Below are positions 24,958 through 38,147 of a stretch of 64,000 nucleotides of DNA, piece after piece. Position 1 is the first letter of the stretch, and each line of letters begins with the position of its first letter. The stretch is from Prunella strophiata (Eukaryota > Chordata > Aves > Passeriformes > Prunellidae), in assembly GCA_036583965.1 (NCBI GenBank), contig JAZBQD010000030.1:56669551-56733550 (forward strand). The letters run 5' to 3'. Under the pieces are notes generated by a model, which saw only the letters and a program-made list of their open reading frames with translations, was not told where the DNA came from and searched no databases. Made by a program: the position numbers and the translations under genes.

Positions 24958-25300
24958 CACTGGGCTGTTGTGGAGTGGGGTACTTGTCTGAGTTTTGGAA
25001 GTGGATTTGGTAGCAGATTTGGAAGAGGCAGTGTTTGTCTGTTCACCTGGTCATACTGCCTCAGTGTGTGTGTCTGTGGGCTACACTGTCAGCATTGCTG
25101 CTGCCTGAACCTGTAAGCAGCAACAGCAGCAGCCACCTTCATGAGAGTGGGATGGAGGGACCCCCAGGTTCCCTAAGTGCACCCAGCTGGGCATCTGCAT
25201 CTAGGAAAGAAGAGTTCAGAAGTTTGTTGCATTGGGCTGGTCTGGTAACATGCTTTCCAAAAGCTTCTTCACTAAAATCTCACCCCTTATAGGACTTTAT
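24958..25300 (+). other. GC-richer flank of the LTR fragment, possible retroviral leader remnant
   Basis: This ~340-bp stretch is more GC-rich than its surroundings and starts exactly where LTR similarity ends. A CAG/GCAGC-rich patch lies near 25118-25135. I could not identify a tRNA primer binding site with confidence, and no gag homology is seen in the two short frames (24934-25116, 25035-25292). Confidence 0.2.
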
Positions 25301-28300
25301 AGTAGGGGAAAAAAAGACCCCTCTAATAATATTTAGGCTTTGTCAAAACCCCAAAGTGACATAATTCACTTTAAACAGTTTGTATTAAACAAAGTTAGAA
25401 GCAGTGAAGAGAAGAGAGTATGACAGCAGGTTTTTTTTTCTGCTTATAATGTCATTAATTGTCTCATACTGCAAAATGCATTAATTGTCCTTCTGATTCA
25501 ACAGAGACTATTAGACTCTTTTATACTTCTAATGGCAACACAGCTTTAAGATGCTAAGTGAATGATGATTTGAAGATTTCAGACACAAAGGGTCACAGTA
25601 AAAAAAGACCTCAGATAACTTCAATAGGTAATTCTTAGTTCATGAGAAGCAAGTGAACCATCTCATGAATGTTTTTATTTTTATGAAGCCTGTAACTGTA
25701 GATTTCCAGAACATGAAATCAATGCTTCTGCTAAGTAAAGGGATCTCTAATTACTGGGGGTTTTTTTTATGTTGACAAGGTAAATTATTTCTGAGGAAAA
25801 AAAAGCCAGATTAATTATATTTCTGGAGGGACTAATGAGTTGATATGCGGCAATTTCTGTCTGGTGTTCATTGTCTTTTTTATCAAGTGGATGGCAAGTA
25901 GATTGATAATTTGATCCCATAAAGAAGCAGAAAAAACAAGCAACATCACCTCATCCAGTGAATGAAACAAGTAGATAGGGAGAAGAGACAGGTGAGAGAG
26001 GAAATAAGAACAGTCTTTTACAGGATTATGGCTGTCAGAATTTGAAATAAGTTTTGTACAATAACCCTAAGGCTGACTTTCAGGTCCAGGAGCTGAGCCA
26101 TGTGTACAGTGCTATGAAGCACATCACTTCCAAACAGTTTTACTACTTGCACTACTTTTATGTTGAATCAATAACCTCCCTCTCACCATAAACTTTTGAG
26201 GATAAATTACACAGATAAGGCTTGCTTAATTTCTTTCAAATGAGAGGTGTTATCTTCTAATCTTCTCTGCTAGCAAAGAAATACCAGGAAATCTGACCCT
26301 CCTTTGGATTTCGTGCTTTGCCTACCTGCTGGGCCCTACTGTTGACAAGCTTGCTGAAATTACATTTTCTTCTGTAGGGAAAGTAATGTGTTGCTTATAT
26401 CAGGGCTGTGACTGAAGCCCAGCACATCAGAGAAGCATGGGAGTGCTGTGAAGTAATCATAGATAAAAACAGGACATATTTGTAAACAGGTTGTGTGAGC
26501 CTGTTGGTTTTCATTCACCTGTGGAGAGAGAATGAATGCCTTATAAATAAAGCCAAAGGGGAAAATGTTAAACATCCTGCATTTGCTTCTTAAATATATG
26601 CATCTAAAAATGAATTTGCAATTTTTGTGTTTAGCTCTGTATTTTTACTTCAAGATCACTTTCTGCAGTACCCCGCAAGACAAATGAAGTGTACCACCAA
26701 AAATGAAAGTAGTCTCTAAAACAAAATATATTTTTTTCAGCAGTAAGGTCCATGGTGATTGTTCAGCATATATATGTATATATGTGCTAGATAAATACTG
26801 TTTATTTCAAGTGAAATGAAAAGTCATTGTGCCCTCTCACCCACATCTTCCATTCCAAGTCTGAATATCTAATACCCTCAGGAAAACAAGACTGTCATAT
26901 CTGAGAGACAGAGATCTCCCCAAACTGCTTTTTGCCCCTTCATGCGTGGTGTGTGAGGGCCCTGCTCCAGAACACCCAGCAGGAGACCTGAAACTCAGTT
27001 CTGAGTGTTTCCTGCACAGTTCATGAGCTGGTGTGACATGAAAAATACAGACCATATCATTCTGTTGTGTGGTTCAACTCCCAACACGTGGTGAGATATC
27101 TGCACAATTCCATTATTTGACTGGAACTCATCATATGCATGAGATTGCAGAAATTTCCAGGGCCTTTTGTGTCTTTCTCTGCTCCTCTTTCCTGTCCCCC
27201 TCCTTTCTACACATCTTCATATTTTCCTGGGACACATGGAAAGGAATTCATGACCTTGTAATTCTTCTTGCAGGCCTGTTTTTACTTCTAGTCAGGAAAG
27301 GAAAAAAAGAAGATTTCACCTTAGTGTTTATTTGTTGGGGTCAAGGATACTGGCTGCAGCAGCTGCATTTTCCAGTATTTTCCTTATCACGGCTTTGGGA
27401 GAGTTTCTCTCTGGCCAGATTAAAAAGTTTTGGTCTTCCTTTATTCACATGAGCCTCCCACTGTTTTCTCATATGTGAAGTTCTTACAGCTGTCATCTAG
27501 GGATAAGGAAGGAAGACAAACCTTTCTGGAAAATTATTTCAAAAGTATTTCCGTAATAAACTTTGCATAACCATTTTGAATCCTAAAGGAAAATTGGTTT
27601 TGGCTATTCCTTTTAGAAATGTATAAAAATTGTCATTGTAGCAGAGAGTTCATCTTCACAAAATAAATGATCATAATGGCTTCTTTATAAATGCTTATTG
27701 CATTGTATTACAAGAGAACCTCTTCTGAGATAACACGTTACATGAAAAACCTTTTGTGATTTTAGTTTTAGATATTTAAATGTCAGCCTTCATGAAAAGT
27801 GTTTTTTTAAAAGCTGAAAAAGGCAGCAGACCCTTCCATCAAGTGACCTCAAGTGGCATTCTTTCCAGAAAGGGAAAAAAAGTACATTTTAAATGTTAAA
27901 ATAAAAGAAATGGAATTGATTCTATTTTAAAAGTTTAGGTTTTTGGTTTTTTCAAGTTGTCAAATATATTTATATATTATTTTCTACCATCCAGGCTCAT
28001 AGCTTGTTTGCAATTATTATTTATACCTGTATACTGATGAAGGGGAAAGTAAACTTTTCTTTCCTAAAATTATTATCTTGATACAAGTGTATTTCCACAA
28101 CAAAGAAAAAGTTTAGTGAGTGTTAAAAGACATTGGCTGTACTCAGATATTCCATATTAGACCTAACCTAATAATTTACAGTGTCCTCTGACCCAGAAGT
28201 AAAATTTACTATTAAATTTACCATGCTTCTGGGTTAATGCTTATGTCATGGTCCTTGGAGGGCTGTAAATGGACTGGTTTTCAAACTAGAAATAAGAGCT

Positions 28301-31300
28301 GGAATTGAGAGTGGGTTTTTTTCTCAGGAAGCATGCTTCCTTTAAGCAGGGAATAGACAAGGAGCAACCACTTGGTCACTGGCTACATAATCTATGGGCC
28401 AGTTTTGCCAGGCTTCTTCCCTTCTCATTTACATGTGACATAGGAGGAAAGGTGTTTTAGTACATAAATAGGCAAGTCCACCTCTTTGCAACACTGTGCA
28501 TCATAAAACTTGTCAGTGTTAAACTACTGTGTTTGAAAATGAACTAGAAGCTTCATAAATGAAAACTGCTTGACATTCCCACACACATTTGCTGTGATAA
28601 CCAGTGAGGTTGAGAAACCTTTTGCAGTGGCCCTGTCTGCCTGGCTGTGAGTCTGTTACAGCATGTGAGACACTAAGAACAGGAAGCTGAGGGGATGCTA
28701 CATGCAATCTCTGTCTCCAGAAATCAGTCAGGAGACTCAGGACAGGAGTCTGTGTAAACTCAAATAATGAAAGTGAGAGGCATTGAGACAGTTAAGACAC
28801 TAATTCACAAAAGGGGAAACAAATCTTCATCATCATTTGGGGAAAGTGCTCTGCAGTAATTTCAGCAAACTGTTTTTGCAACCTGCTTTCATAGAACATC
28901 CTCTCTCTCCTTTCTTCAAAATCATGCAGAAATTTTTGAAATCTCTTTAATTTTCAAAGAAGAACTGTTCCTAGTCCAGTTCTGTTCAGGGTATTTTGCT
29001 GTGAAGTGCAAAATGCACATTTGTTTGGATACTTTTTCCTCTTGGTCTCAGATCTTATGAGACCAGTTTGTTCACTATGTATACTTACATACAAGAGAAA
29101 GCAAAAGAGAGCTCTTGATGTCTTACAGTCACAGGAAATGCTCCTTCCTGAAAGAACTTCTCTCATTCCCACAATTAGAGAAAAACCCATGGTAATTCAG
29201 ATCCAATTTGTAATTTTATTTCACTGGTTAGTTTCATTGATGTAATGACTGACAAAGTAAAATTAGCAAGTTCCATGAAGATATTTCTAGATGTCAAAAA
29301 GGTCTATGCATGATGCATTTTTTTTCTCTCTAGAGATCCAGGATAAATAACAAAGCTGACACCTCAAACCCTCTCAAAATATGCCATAGTATTATCAACA
29401 AAAGGTCTAGTGACTGCCTTTCTTGAAAGCAGACACTGCAGACATAGGGTTTTGTGGACTTCCTCAACAGTCAGTGGTGGCTGAAAACATCCCAATAGAG
29501 TATTCAGATGACCCACTGGACACAGCTACCTTAGGGGGTGATGAATTCCCACACCTCTTCGTGCAGCACTTCACTGTCATTTAGGGCACTTCAGGTAACT
29601 TAGACTGGAAATTTGAATTTTCAAATTGCTTGCAGTTAAGTGGCATGAATCCCATCCAAAGCAAATACTGTAGTCCTGATGAACTCAAGGAGAATGCTTA
29701 CACTAGCATTTCCCTGTTAATTCTTTCACCACTTGCAGAATCAGACCTTGCTTGATGAAAGAGCATGTTGTAGTGTATTTAGAATTTGAGGCTCCATATG
29801 AAGACAAGGAAGCCTTTTCTTTGACAATATGTCTGTAACTGCATTTTATGGCAGTTAGTCCTAATTTTGCCTGCCTATATCAGTTTATGGTCATAATAAG
29901 AAATTGACACATTTAACGGAGCTGTATAAAATTTCATAAATGTCACAAATGCCAGCCATTCTTTAAAAACAAAAACAGAACCAAAATACATATAATATAA
30001 AAGATATTTAATAAAAAAGTCTTGTAATGTTTAAAAAAAATAAAGCAGTGCTTTAAGCTGTAAATTGTGTCTGTCAGGGCCTGCAGTATGATGCTTTAGA
30101 AAATACAGTCGTTAAACAAGAAAAAAAGTAGGGAAAAATTTCATGGAAAAAAAAGATTCACAAATTGCAAAATTACAAGATATATGAGAAGGCCTAATAT
30201 CTTTTCCCAGGATTAAAAAAAAAAATTTCTCCAAGTCCTATAAAACCTTTAAGTCCTTTTCAGTAATAAAAGATCCCTAGATTTTCAAAATATTTTTCCC
30301 ACTTGAAAATTAATCAATCACATGATGAAAATATACTACACTTGTGTGTAGTGTTTAGTGAGAATAGGACTATTCTCACCTATGATTATGTACAGAATTA
30401 TCTTGTTAGAATCATCTCTGTATGTACATAACCAGAGTTATTAAGGTAGCAGATTACAAGAGCACAGAGAATCCATTTATTTATTTATTTTCCCCAGTTA
30501 GGAATCCAGATGGATGATGGCTTCCTATGTGGAATCATTTTATCCTGCACTCCAGGATAATTCCTGTCTTTCTCTATCACATGACCTAGAAGAGGAAGTG
30601 ATCTGCAACAGAATCTGTAACTGTACTACTGATGTATCCACGCAGAGGACAGTCTTAATGATTGCAGGTTTCCTTCAAGAACAAGTATGGGTCATTTACT
30701 TTTACAGGTCTTTCACTTGTTAGAAGCTTGCAGTCATCATTACAGATGTGCTTGTGAGCAGACATTATCCCAGCTAACCCATTAGCTTCCATGGAAGTAG
30801 TGGCTGTTCAATGCAAATGGATTTGGGTTGTCATCCAAAGCCAGGGAGGAGCCCCAATGATAGGATCAAATATGTGCTAGCTTTTAATATGTTTGTACAG
30901 AGAACAATTATCCAAGAAGATTGGCTAAAGAAATTAATTTCCTTGAAAATAAAAAGTTAGAAGCTTATTTCTTACCTGTTTGGAAAGGGTTTCTTTTTCC
31001 AAATATTTTTTTTTAAAAGCATATCAGATAGGGAAGATAATTATTATATTTTGATAGAAGAAATTAGGCAATATATTGTCCACACTTTTTCTGAAGTAAC
31101 TCCTATGGGGCATAGCATTTACTGAAGAAATTATTTCAGTCTATTTGGCCATAGCAGAATGAAGCCCTGAATACTCATACTCCAGGTAAACATCACCAGT
31201 TTATTGATTAGTGTAGCCTCTGTCTATCCATTTCTAAATAACTGCATAAGGGGGATCAGGATATAAGGACACTGGGTATGGGTACCAGGAGAAGAGTGAA

Positions 31301-31740
31301 AAAAGGCATAGCTTATTCACTTAAAAACAGAGTTGAAACCATGAATTTTTAAAGAAATGTAGATATCTAATTCTACCTTCCAGACTTTAGTGGAGTTCAA
31401 GAACATTTGCAGCATGGAAAACAATATATTGGATATAGTCTTGAATTGTCTTGTGCTACAGAGCCAGGGGCAATAAGATGCAATAGGAAATTCTCAATGC
31501 ACTAATCTACAAACCAAATTAACTTATCAAAATAAAGAAATAAATGAAATGGAAGTTTCAACTCTTTTAATCTTTTAATCAAAGGCTTAGTGGCAGAATG
31601 TTATAATGAAGACCCCACATTAACAAGTCTTCATTACTTGAATGCAAAATTAGTGTTACTATGAAGTTTCATAAATTCTTTAAACAAGCCTTGTCAAAAT
31701 AAATGAACAAAGTATGTTCTGTGATACTGTGATACTCTAG
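25301..31740. other. AT-rich unique DNA
   Basis: About 6.4 kb with no supported gene or transposon. It contains short ATATATG-type alternation near 26766-26785 and short A/T runs. Frames such as 27069-27452 (127 codons) show no family signature and are treated as chance. Confidence 0.45.
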
Positions 31741-31744
31741 CACT

Positions 31745-31771
31745 TTTTTCCTTTTCTTTTTTTTTTTTTTT
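31745..31771 (+). repeat. T-rich tract
   Basis: Interrupted T run (TTTTTTCC, TTTTCTTTTTTTTTTTTTTC). No attached element recognised. Confidence 0.7.
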
Positions 31772-31949
31772 CTGTTCTATTTTATTCCTCTTTTGTCTGC
31801 TTGTTGTGCTTGCTAGTTCACAGAACTGTTAGATCACATTGGAGACCTGCTTCAATGCTTGTCAGTGTTAGTTGGAGCCTTACTAAGCTTGGTGGGGGTC
31901 TGAGCGGGCACTGAGTGTCCCAGTATCAGTGAAAATAAATCATGTTCTA

Positions 31950-32090
31950 TTGTTACAGCTAATTAGCCTGCGAGCATTGCAGAGCAGGTCCTGTCTTTGA
32001 CGGTGTGATTGTACAGCACTTAACACAATGGGGCTTCCATTCTGATTGGATTATCTCCATTAGCAGCACAGTTCTCTAGTGAATGCAACT
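31950..32090 (+). repeat. ancient L2/MIR-like 3'-end relic
   Basis: The order 'GCAGGTCCTGTCTTTGA ... TTGTACAGCACTTAACACAA TGGGG' then 'ATTCTGATTGG' resembles the conserved 3' segment of old L2/MIR-type elements of amniotes, which have a gcagggactgtct, then tgtacagcgcctagcacaatgggg, then tgattgg order. In birds such copies are few and very old, so preservation here is notable. The assignment rests on one ~70-bp block. The CpGs kept nearby (31900-32010) hint at constraint. Confidence 0.5.
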
Positions 32091-34074
32091 ATTGTAAATC
32101 TCTGCCATGTGCTCAGGTTTTTTTTTTAATTACCTCCTTTTAGAAAGTTCTAATCTGTGCAAGACATTAGATAAATAAAGTATGCACTATAAAATGTGTC
32201 AGCTGTTATCAAGAATTGTCGCAATATTTTTAGATCATTTTATTAAGTTTCAAATGATAAGAATAGGAAAAAGTATTTAAGGTGGCAATTTAATATATTT
32301 CTTTAGGGCATACACACATTCATGCATATATATGTACATATGCACATATATATGTGTATTTCTATTTATGCATACTTATGTAAAAACTTTAGGCCAGACT
32401 GTAATCTACTTGTTAAAACAGCCTGGCTGGGAGTTCCATCAGAAATGACACAGCAGACACCCCAAAGTGTGCAAGGAGGAGAGAGGAAAATATTGCATAG
32501 CTCAAGGAGTGTGTCAATGAATATCTGATATCATAGAGAATTCCTATGACAGCCTTTCTTTTAAGGTATTGTAATTCTACTCCCCTCAACGTGTGGTTCT
32601 GCTTAACAGCCATACTGTTGAAACAGTATAAGTATTTTATTACAAAAAAGCATAGGTAAAAAAGCTCAGCAATGATCATTCCTGCAGTACACTCTGTACC
32701 TTTCAATTTTGATGGCATTGTCATATAAAGCATAGAAGCATAATATTTGAACTTGATCTGCAAGAAGGCAAAATCAAATTTTATTGCCAAATACTATAAA
32801 GTAAAAAAAGATTTTGTATATTTCTAAAAAATAGAATCAGAAAATATTTTAGTGAAGAAAATTAAGTGTTCCATGTCTGCGTGCATCATCTGCATTTCAG
32901 AAATGTACAGTACTCTCTTACTGACTTTATTCAGTATTGGAATTCCACTGAATAATTATGTGCCGAGTGTGAGTACTGGAGAAAGGGCAATATCCTTAAA
33001 TTATAATGGCTCTGTTTTGTTTGTTTGGATAGATTCCTATTAGAGTGTGTATGCGTGTGTAGGAGAGAAGCTGCTGCTATGTTTCTCAGCTCTTCATTAG
33101 TTTCAAAGTCTCAGAAAAGCCTAGTTGCCTTTTTTTTTCCTTTTTGTAATCGGTGATACAGCAAATAATGCTGGCCAAAACATCACTGTTCTTCATTGCC
33201 AACAGCCTCCTGATGAGAAAGGAAAATGTTCCCCCTTCACAGAGTTAAATGCTGAGCCATCTCACTGTCACTTTGACACCTTCATAGTGCATACACATAA
33301 CCTCTCACCTGACTATGCACTTTAATAGCAGATTAAATCAAAGCCCTCTTTCATGGGGGCAGTAGGACTCTGCAGTCACAGAGTGGTGGACTCAAAAGCA
33401 ATTTTCTCTGCACTGGAAAATGAATTTGTGGGGAGTCCCTTCATTTGTCCAAGCCTTTGGAAAATAGAATTGCAGCAATACATTTCATGCTTTTTATTTG
33501 TGTGGCACAGTGAAGGGACAGTTGCTTCCCAAAAGCACTGTTTCAATCTGTTTGCTTGGAGACTCAGCCCTGCATTGCTACCTGCCTGGAAATCTCATCC
33601 CAGGCAGTAAGAACACAAGATTTCTCTGTCCTGAAAATTTATATTCTGCAGAAATTGATAAATATGCCAGAGAAGACTGGCATGGTGTAACGTCACATTT
33701 TGGCTCAGTTTGAACCCTTATAGCAAATAAATATGAAAAGTCATACCAGATGTCTGCTTAAAATCCAGGGGCTCTGCTGTGAATCTTATGTAAGGTTCAG
33801 CACCGCTTGTTCTCACAGTTGACTGTGAAGTGGGTCTGGCTGCCAGCCAGGTCTCTCACACAATGATTAACCTGAGAATACATGGCACCATCTGGTACTG
33901 TCTCAGGTAGGAAAGATATAAATGACTGAGTAGTTACACTTTTCCCTCTGTAAGCAGAGTAACATTTGAGAGATGGCACCTTTACCTTATTCCCTAGCAG
34001 AACTGCCATGAAATATTTTATGTACAGATAAAACTTACCCTGGGTACTAAACCTCCTCCCCAAAATTTCTCTGG
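32091..34074. other. AT-rich unique DNA
   Basis: About 2 kb without a supported gene. 32320-32365 is an alternating purine-pyrimidine AT/GC stretch (CATATATATG and GCACATATATATGTG words) with self-complementary character. 33300-33720 is a little more GC-rich but shows no recognised family. Confidence 0.45.
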
Positions 34075-34207
34075 AAGTCTTTGCTTCTTGCTTTGGTTTA
34101 TGTACTCTTCTGTCTCCTTCTGTCTCTCTTCTCCCATTCCATCCTTTTTCCCTCTCACCTTGTCTCTCTTTCCATCCTTTCCTTCTTTCCTTCTGTTTCT
34201 TTCTCTT
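34075..34207 (+). repeat. polypyrimidine tract
   Basis: About 130 bp made largely of C and T (CTTCT, TCTCC, TTTCC words). It is a low-complexity tract. The apparent Lys/Arg-rich minus-strand frame (34018-34221) is its by-product. Confidence 0.7.
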
Positions 34208-35296
34208 GAAGTTTTGCTCAATCTTCCCTGAATGTTTATCTTGAGTCTGAGAGCTCGATTATCAGCTTGAGACCTAGATCTGCCCTGTTTTCTACTTTCT
34301 AGCTGGAGAAGTATTTCTGTGGGAGCTTTTGGTAAGTCAGCAGGTGAAGTGAATAACCAGCTCAGAAAGAGTCATAACTCTTGGGGCTGACATGGTAGAA
34401 ACACCCCCATTTCCTAACAGAAAATAGAAAATAAATGTTCACTCAAACCAGCAATGTTAAAAGGGGGAACATGTAAACAAAAAGAATCACTAGCTTCAGT
34501 CTTTTCCTTATCTCTCTTTCTGCCTTGGGTGGTCATATTTTTCAGTGGTTTAAGAATAGTAGGACATGATCTTTTCCTGTCCTGTGTTTTAAAACACAAA
34601 AGCTGACCCTCTCATTCTGCTCTGTGCTTCTGAATGAATCTCTTCTAAAATAGGCCCTTTAAAATCAAAAAGTGTGAAATATTATGGTCACAAAATATGA
34701 AATAGCCAAGGACTTGAGATTTCCTAGAGTCCAAGGCCTGGCTTCCTGTAATGTCTCCTCTGAGGTTTAAGTGGTGATTTGGCAACTGCTTCTCCAGCCA
34801 TCAGTAGCTAGGAATAGTCTCCCTACAGATGTTGAGCTGATTCAGCCTCTAAAATAGTTCTCATGACTTTTTTTCCCCCTGTGCCTGTGCGTTTCACAAG
34901 CACAAAACCTGAAATAAGAGCAACCTTATCAGGTTCACAGAGCTTGAACCTACAGTTATAATCCTTCATGAGAACCAAAACCCATGGAAATTAAATTAAA
35001 ATAATGAGGACACAGGATACTATAATGGGAGAGTTGTGTCAGAAAACAAAATCCTGAGAATATGTTTAAGGCACAAAACTGGCTCAGACATAGCCTAGGA
35101 ACTTGACACTATTAAATATTTATGAAGGATTGACTCTTTCTTTCTCTGCAATTTTGCCAAAAGTACCATATTTTTCATAACTATTCCTACGTACCCTCTT
35201 TTTTTTTTTTTTTAATATAACTTATTTATTGTAAAAGCATTTCACAATAAATTGCATTTTACTTGCATTTTAGAAAAACCAACAGTTCTGTGTGTG
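34208..35296. other. unique DNA with T run
   Basis: No gene recognised. A T run lies at about 35199-35213 and is followed by very AT-rich sequence up to the LTR. Confidence 0.45.
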
Positions 35297-35944
35297 TGGT
35301 AGCAGGCCCCCAGTGGGGTAATAATTAGCATTGACTCCATGATGCAGAAGGCGAAACAGAATCCATTTATTAGGAAGAAGTTGTGACCTTTATAGTCTCA
35401 GTTGCTAAGCTGAGACCTGATTGGTCTCAAAGTGAAAATCTCTCACACTATTGGTGAGCTATGAATAGCACACTCTAGAGAACCATTTCTAAAAACAATG
35501 GTTACAGAAAGAGAGATAATTGTTGTTTGAATTCTTCCCTCTAAGTTTCCCACAGCTTCTACAGAGCTTCCCATGATTTTCCTGGGAGAACTATGTCTCT
35601 CTCCTGTTCAGAGGATATGTAATTACTACACTGTGTAGGCTTATTCTGGGTGTTGTAAATTAGGGTGTTGTAACTGTTTGGCAGGTATGGTTAGGACTCT
35701 CTTTTGCTCTGGCTGCCACAATCAAATGGTAAGCTACTTTGACCTCTGCTCCTAGAGGTTCCTAAAGCCAGAAGATAACTTTGAGAGATCTGTTGAACAA
35801 TGAAGGTAGCTAAAAACACCTAAACCAGCAAGGTAACATATCAAATTTGATTGTGAAGCTGGAACCTAAATAGGCATCCCTAACAGACAGGGAGGAGCCC
35901 CATACCACAGCAGGCTAGATGGAACAGTTCCCAGCTTCCTAACA
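35297..35944 (-). mobile_element. probable solo LTR of an endogenous retrovirus
   Basis: Read on the minus strand the segment begins TGTTAGGAAGCTGGG and ends ...GCAGGGG-type to CCTGCTACCA, giving the TG...CA termini of an LTR. It carries TATAAA at 35389-35394 and AATAAA at 35366-35371 in the correct order, followed by about 70 bp to the end. That is a normal promoter and poly(A) arrangement for an avian retroviral LTR. Length (~650 bp) fits. No internal retroviral genes flank it and I could not see a target duplication, so it is best called a solo LTR with approximate ends. It is not visibly related to the LTR at 4040-4670. Confidence 0.6.
35389..35394 (-). promoter_or_regulatory. TATA box of the minus-strand LTR
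   Basis: TATAAA on the minus strand, 18 nt upstream of an AATAAA (35366-35371) in the same orientation. The close spacing is typical of LTRs in which the poly(A) signal lies near the cap site. Confidence 0.45.
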
Positions 35945-38147
35945 AAAAGCCTATATGTTCACATCAATAAAACATTTAAATTTGTTAAATTATTTTATTA
36001 CAAGCTAAAATTCCTCAGAAAGAGATTGTAACACTGGATAGGATTCAACATTGTAAACCACAAAGCAAGTGTTGTACCTGTACCTGGATGCTGATGTAAA
36101 GAAATTGATGAAATGTTTGCAGGGGTGCAAGGAATTGTCACTATGTTTGATGAACTGGAATTAAGAACAATCAACTGTAGGCTGAAAAGCAACAAAAACT
36201 TCCTCATATTGATAGGTCTGATAATACAGAAAAAACTACAAAGGGAAGTTGTAAAAGAGTAATCAGTGCTAAAAGCCAGAATATAAAGATGAATTCTTCA
36301 TTGGCAGCAACATGAACCAGGCAGCCCAACAGGGCTTTTCTATCCTTGGCTTCCATTATTCTATGGTAAAATTAGAAGGCAAATAAGCAGAATTGTTCAA
36401 GACAGCCTTATCTTTTATTGCCAGTAGGAGAATGCTTACCCAAGCTAATCATGCTGCAATATAATGTCAACATTTTATATTGGATATTATTATAGGTACA
36501 TATCACTATAACATAGTACTTTCATTTTGAGCCCATCATGGTGCTGTAACAGTTTTCTAGCAAAACACGTTAAATTTAAAGGGGAAAATGAGTGGGAAGA
36601 ATAGTACTCAATTATTTCCACTGTGGCTTCGGTTTTAGGGGTTTTATTGTTAGACTTGGTTTTTCTTACTAGTTCACAACAGCAGCTGGGATTTACTCTG
36701 TGTATTTTAGTTTGAGGGTGTCCAGAGATTTTAAATGTAGCCACCCTTTCCTATACTATGGCATTTATTTTGCTTGCCTGCTTCTCTGTAGTTTTTTATT
36801 TCATTGAAATGAATTGCTGTTTAGATCAATGACTTGCAAATGTCAGTATACTGATGGGATGCTGGGGATGAAAAAATTTTCAGTGAAATTTCATGAATTG
36901 TGGGGACACTGACTACCTACACAATGTGTCATTACTAAACCTCAAGCAACTCCATTTGAGGTGGTGAAATAGAAACTTTAAAATCTTTCAACACAATACT
37001 CAAAATTAGGTCCAGATTACACAGAAGGGGTAATACTCCTAAATTTGTTCATCATGTTCTTAGGAGCAAATGGATGCCTTTTTATAGAGTCAAAGATGAA
37101 TTGTTTTCTTGACTGCTGCATATTTTGGAAAATAAATTTATTTGAAGTGTCAAAAATTATTTTTGTAAAATGGAGCTCCTTGTTCATCAAGGAATTCATC
37201 TACCACTCTGAATCCAGATCCAACCAACAATTAGACATGTATTTCTGTAGGGATTAAAAATAATTTAGAGTCTATCTATACCCCTTAAAAATAATTTAGA
37301 GCCTAGATATACCCCTTAAAAATAATATTATACATGTATAAGGTTGGCCAAAATCCAAGGCTGGCAGATTGAGGGGCAGAGCACGGAGGTGCTTAAAAAA
37401 TATGAGCTCAGAGTTGCAGTTCTTACTCTTCTTCCACATGCCCACATTGGCTTCAAATTTCTCAAGTAAGGAATAGCCAAAGAAAAGCCTGTTCATTTCT
37501 CTGGGTCTCAGAGGATGTGATTTCCATCTGAGAAGAGTTTTAGTCTCTCAGTGTTTTATTAAGAAAGCTTAACATGAAAGCCCTGTCCTAAAGGATGCAA
37601 TAGATATGCCTAGATAAAATTAGGTAAGATCTGATTTTGATTTTTTCCTCTGGTAAATTTCTTTCCTCTATAAAATTTCTGTCCCAATGTGCATGTCAGT
37701 TATCCTTGCTAATCCAGAAGCAGAGGGCTAATCTGAAATTCAAGTGTATGATACTGCTAATAGATCTTTTATTTATTTAAAAAACCTGTTAAAGAGGGGT
37801 CCAGAAGGTGCATCTGTTTCTATGACACCTTTTCTCATTTGGCAATCACCAGTGAGTAATGTGAAGATGACTGAAGGAGGCTGCATTTATTTGTAAGGAA
37901 GCTAGGACCTCCTCTACTCTTTCAATGAGTAATTCAAGGGCTACGCCATCTGAGCCCTTTAAGACACTATGGATACACCACTACAAATGGAACAAAGCAA
38001 GATTCTTCAAAACCAGTTTGAATTATATAAAATATACACACAACTTCTATCACTGTTGTATCTAGTACTTTTGATTGAAGATTTCACCTGAAAAGCTCAT
38101 AATGATGCCTTATTCTTGTAGATGTTCTGTTTTCTCCACCACAGAAG
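35945..38147. other. AT-rich unique DNA
   Basis: About 2.2 kb. The only structure is the 31-bp tandem duplication at 37254-37326. Open frames of 60-84 codons are unremarkable. Confidence 0.45.
37254..37326 (+). repeat. 31-bp tandem duplication, 2.3 copies
   Basis: Two adjacent 31-bp units beginning TTAAAAATAATTTAGAG and ending ATACCCC (37254-37284 and 37285-37315), differing at two or three bases, plus a partial third start. A simple local duplication. Confidence 0.9.

Noticed and set aside
27069..27452. 127-codon plus frame with hydrophobic stretches
   Set aside because: No domain, no splice or promoter context, codon use not distinct from random AT-rich DNA. Hydrophobicity follows from T-richness.
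32413..32790. 125-codon minus frame
   Set aside because: No recognisable family; length within chance expectation for 64 kb scanned in six frames.
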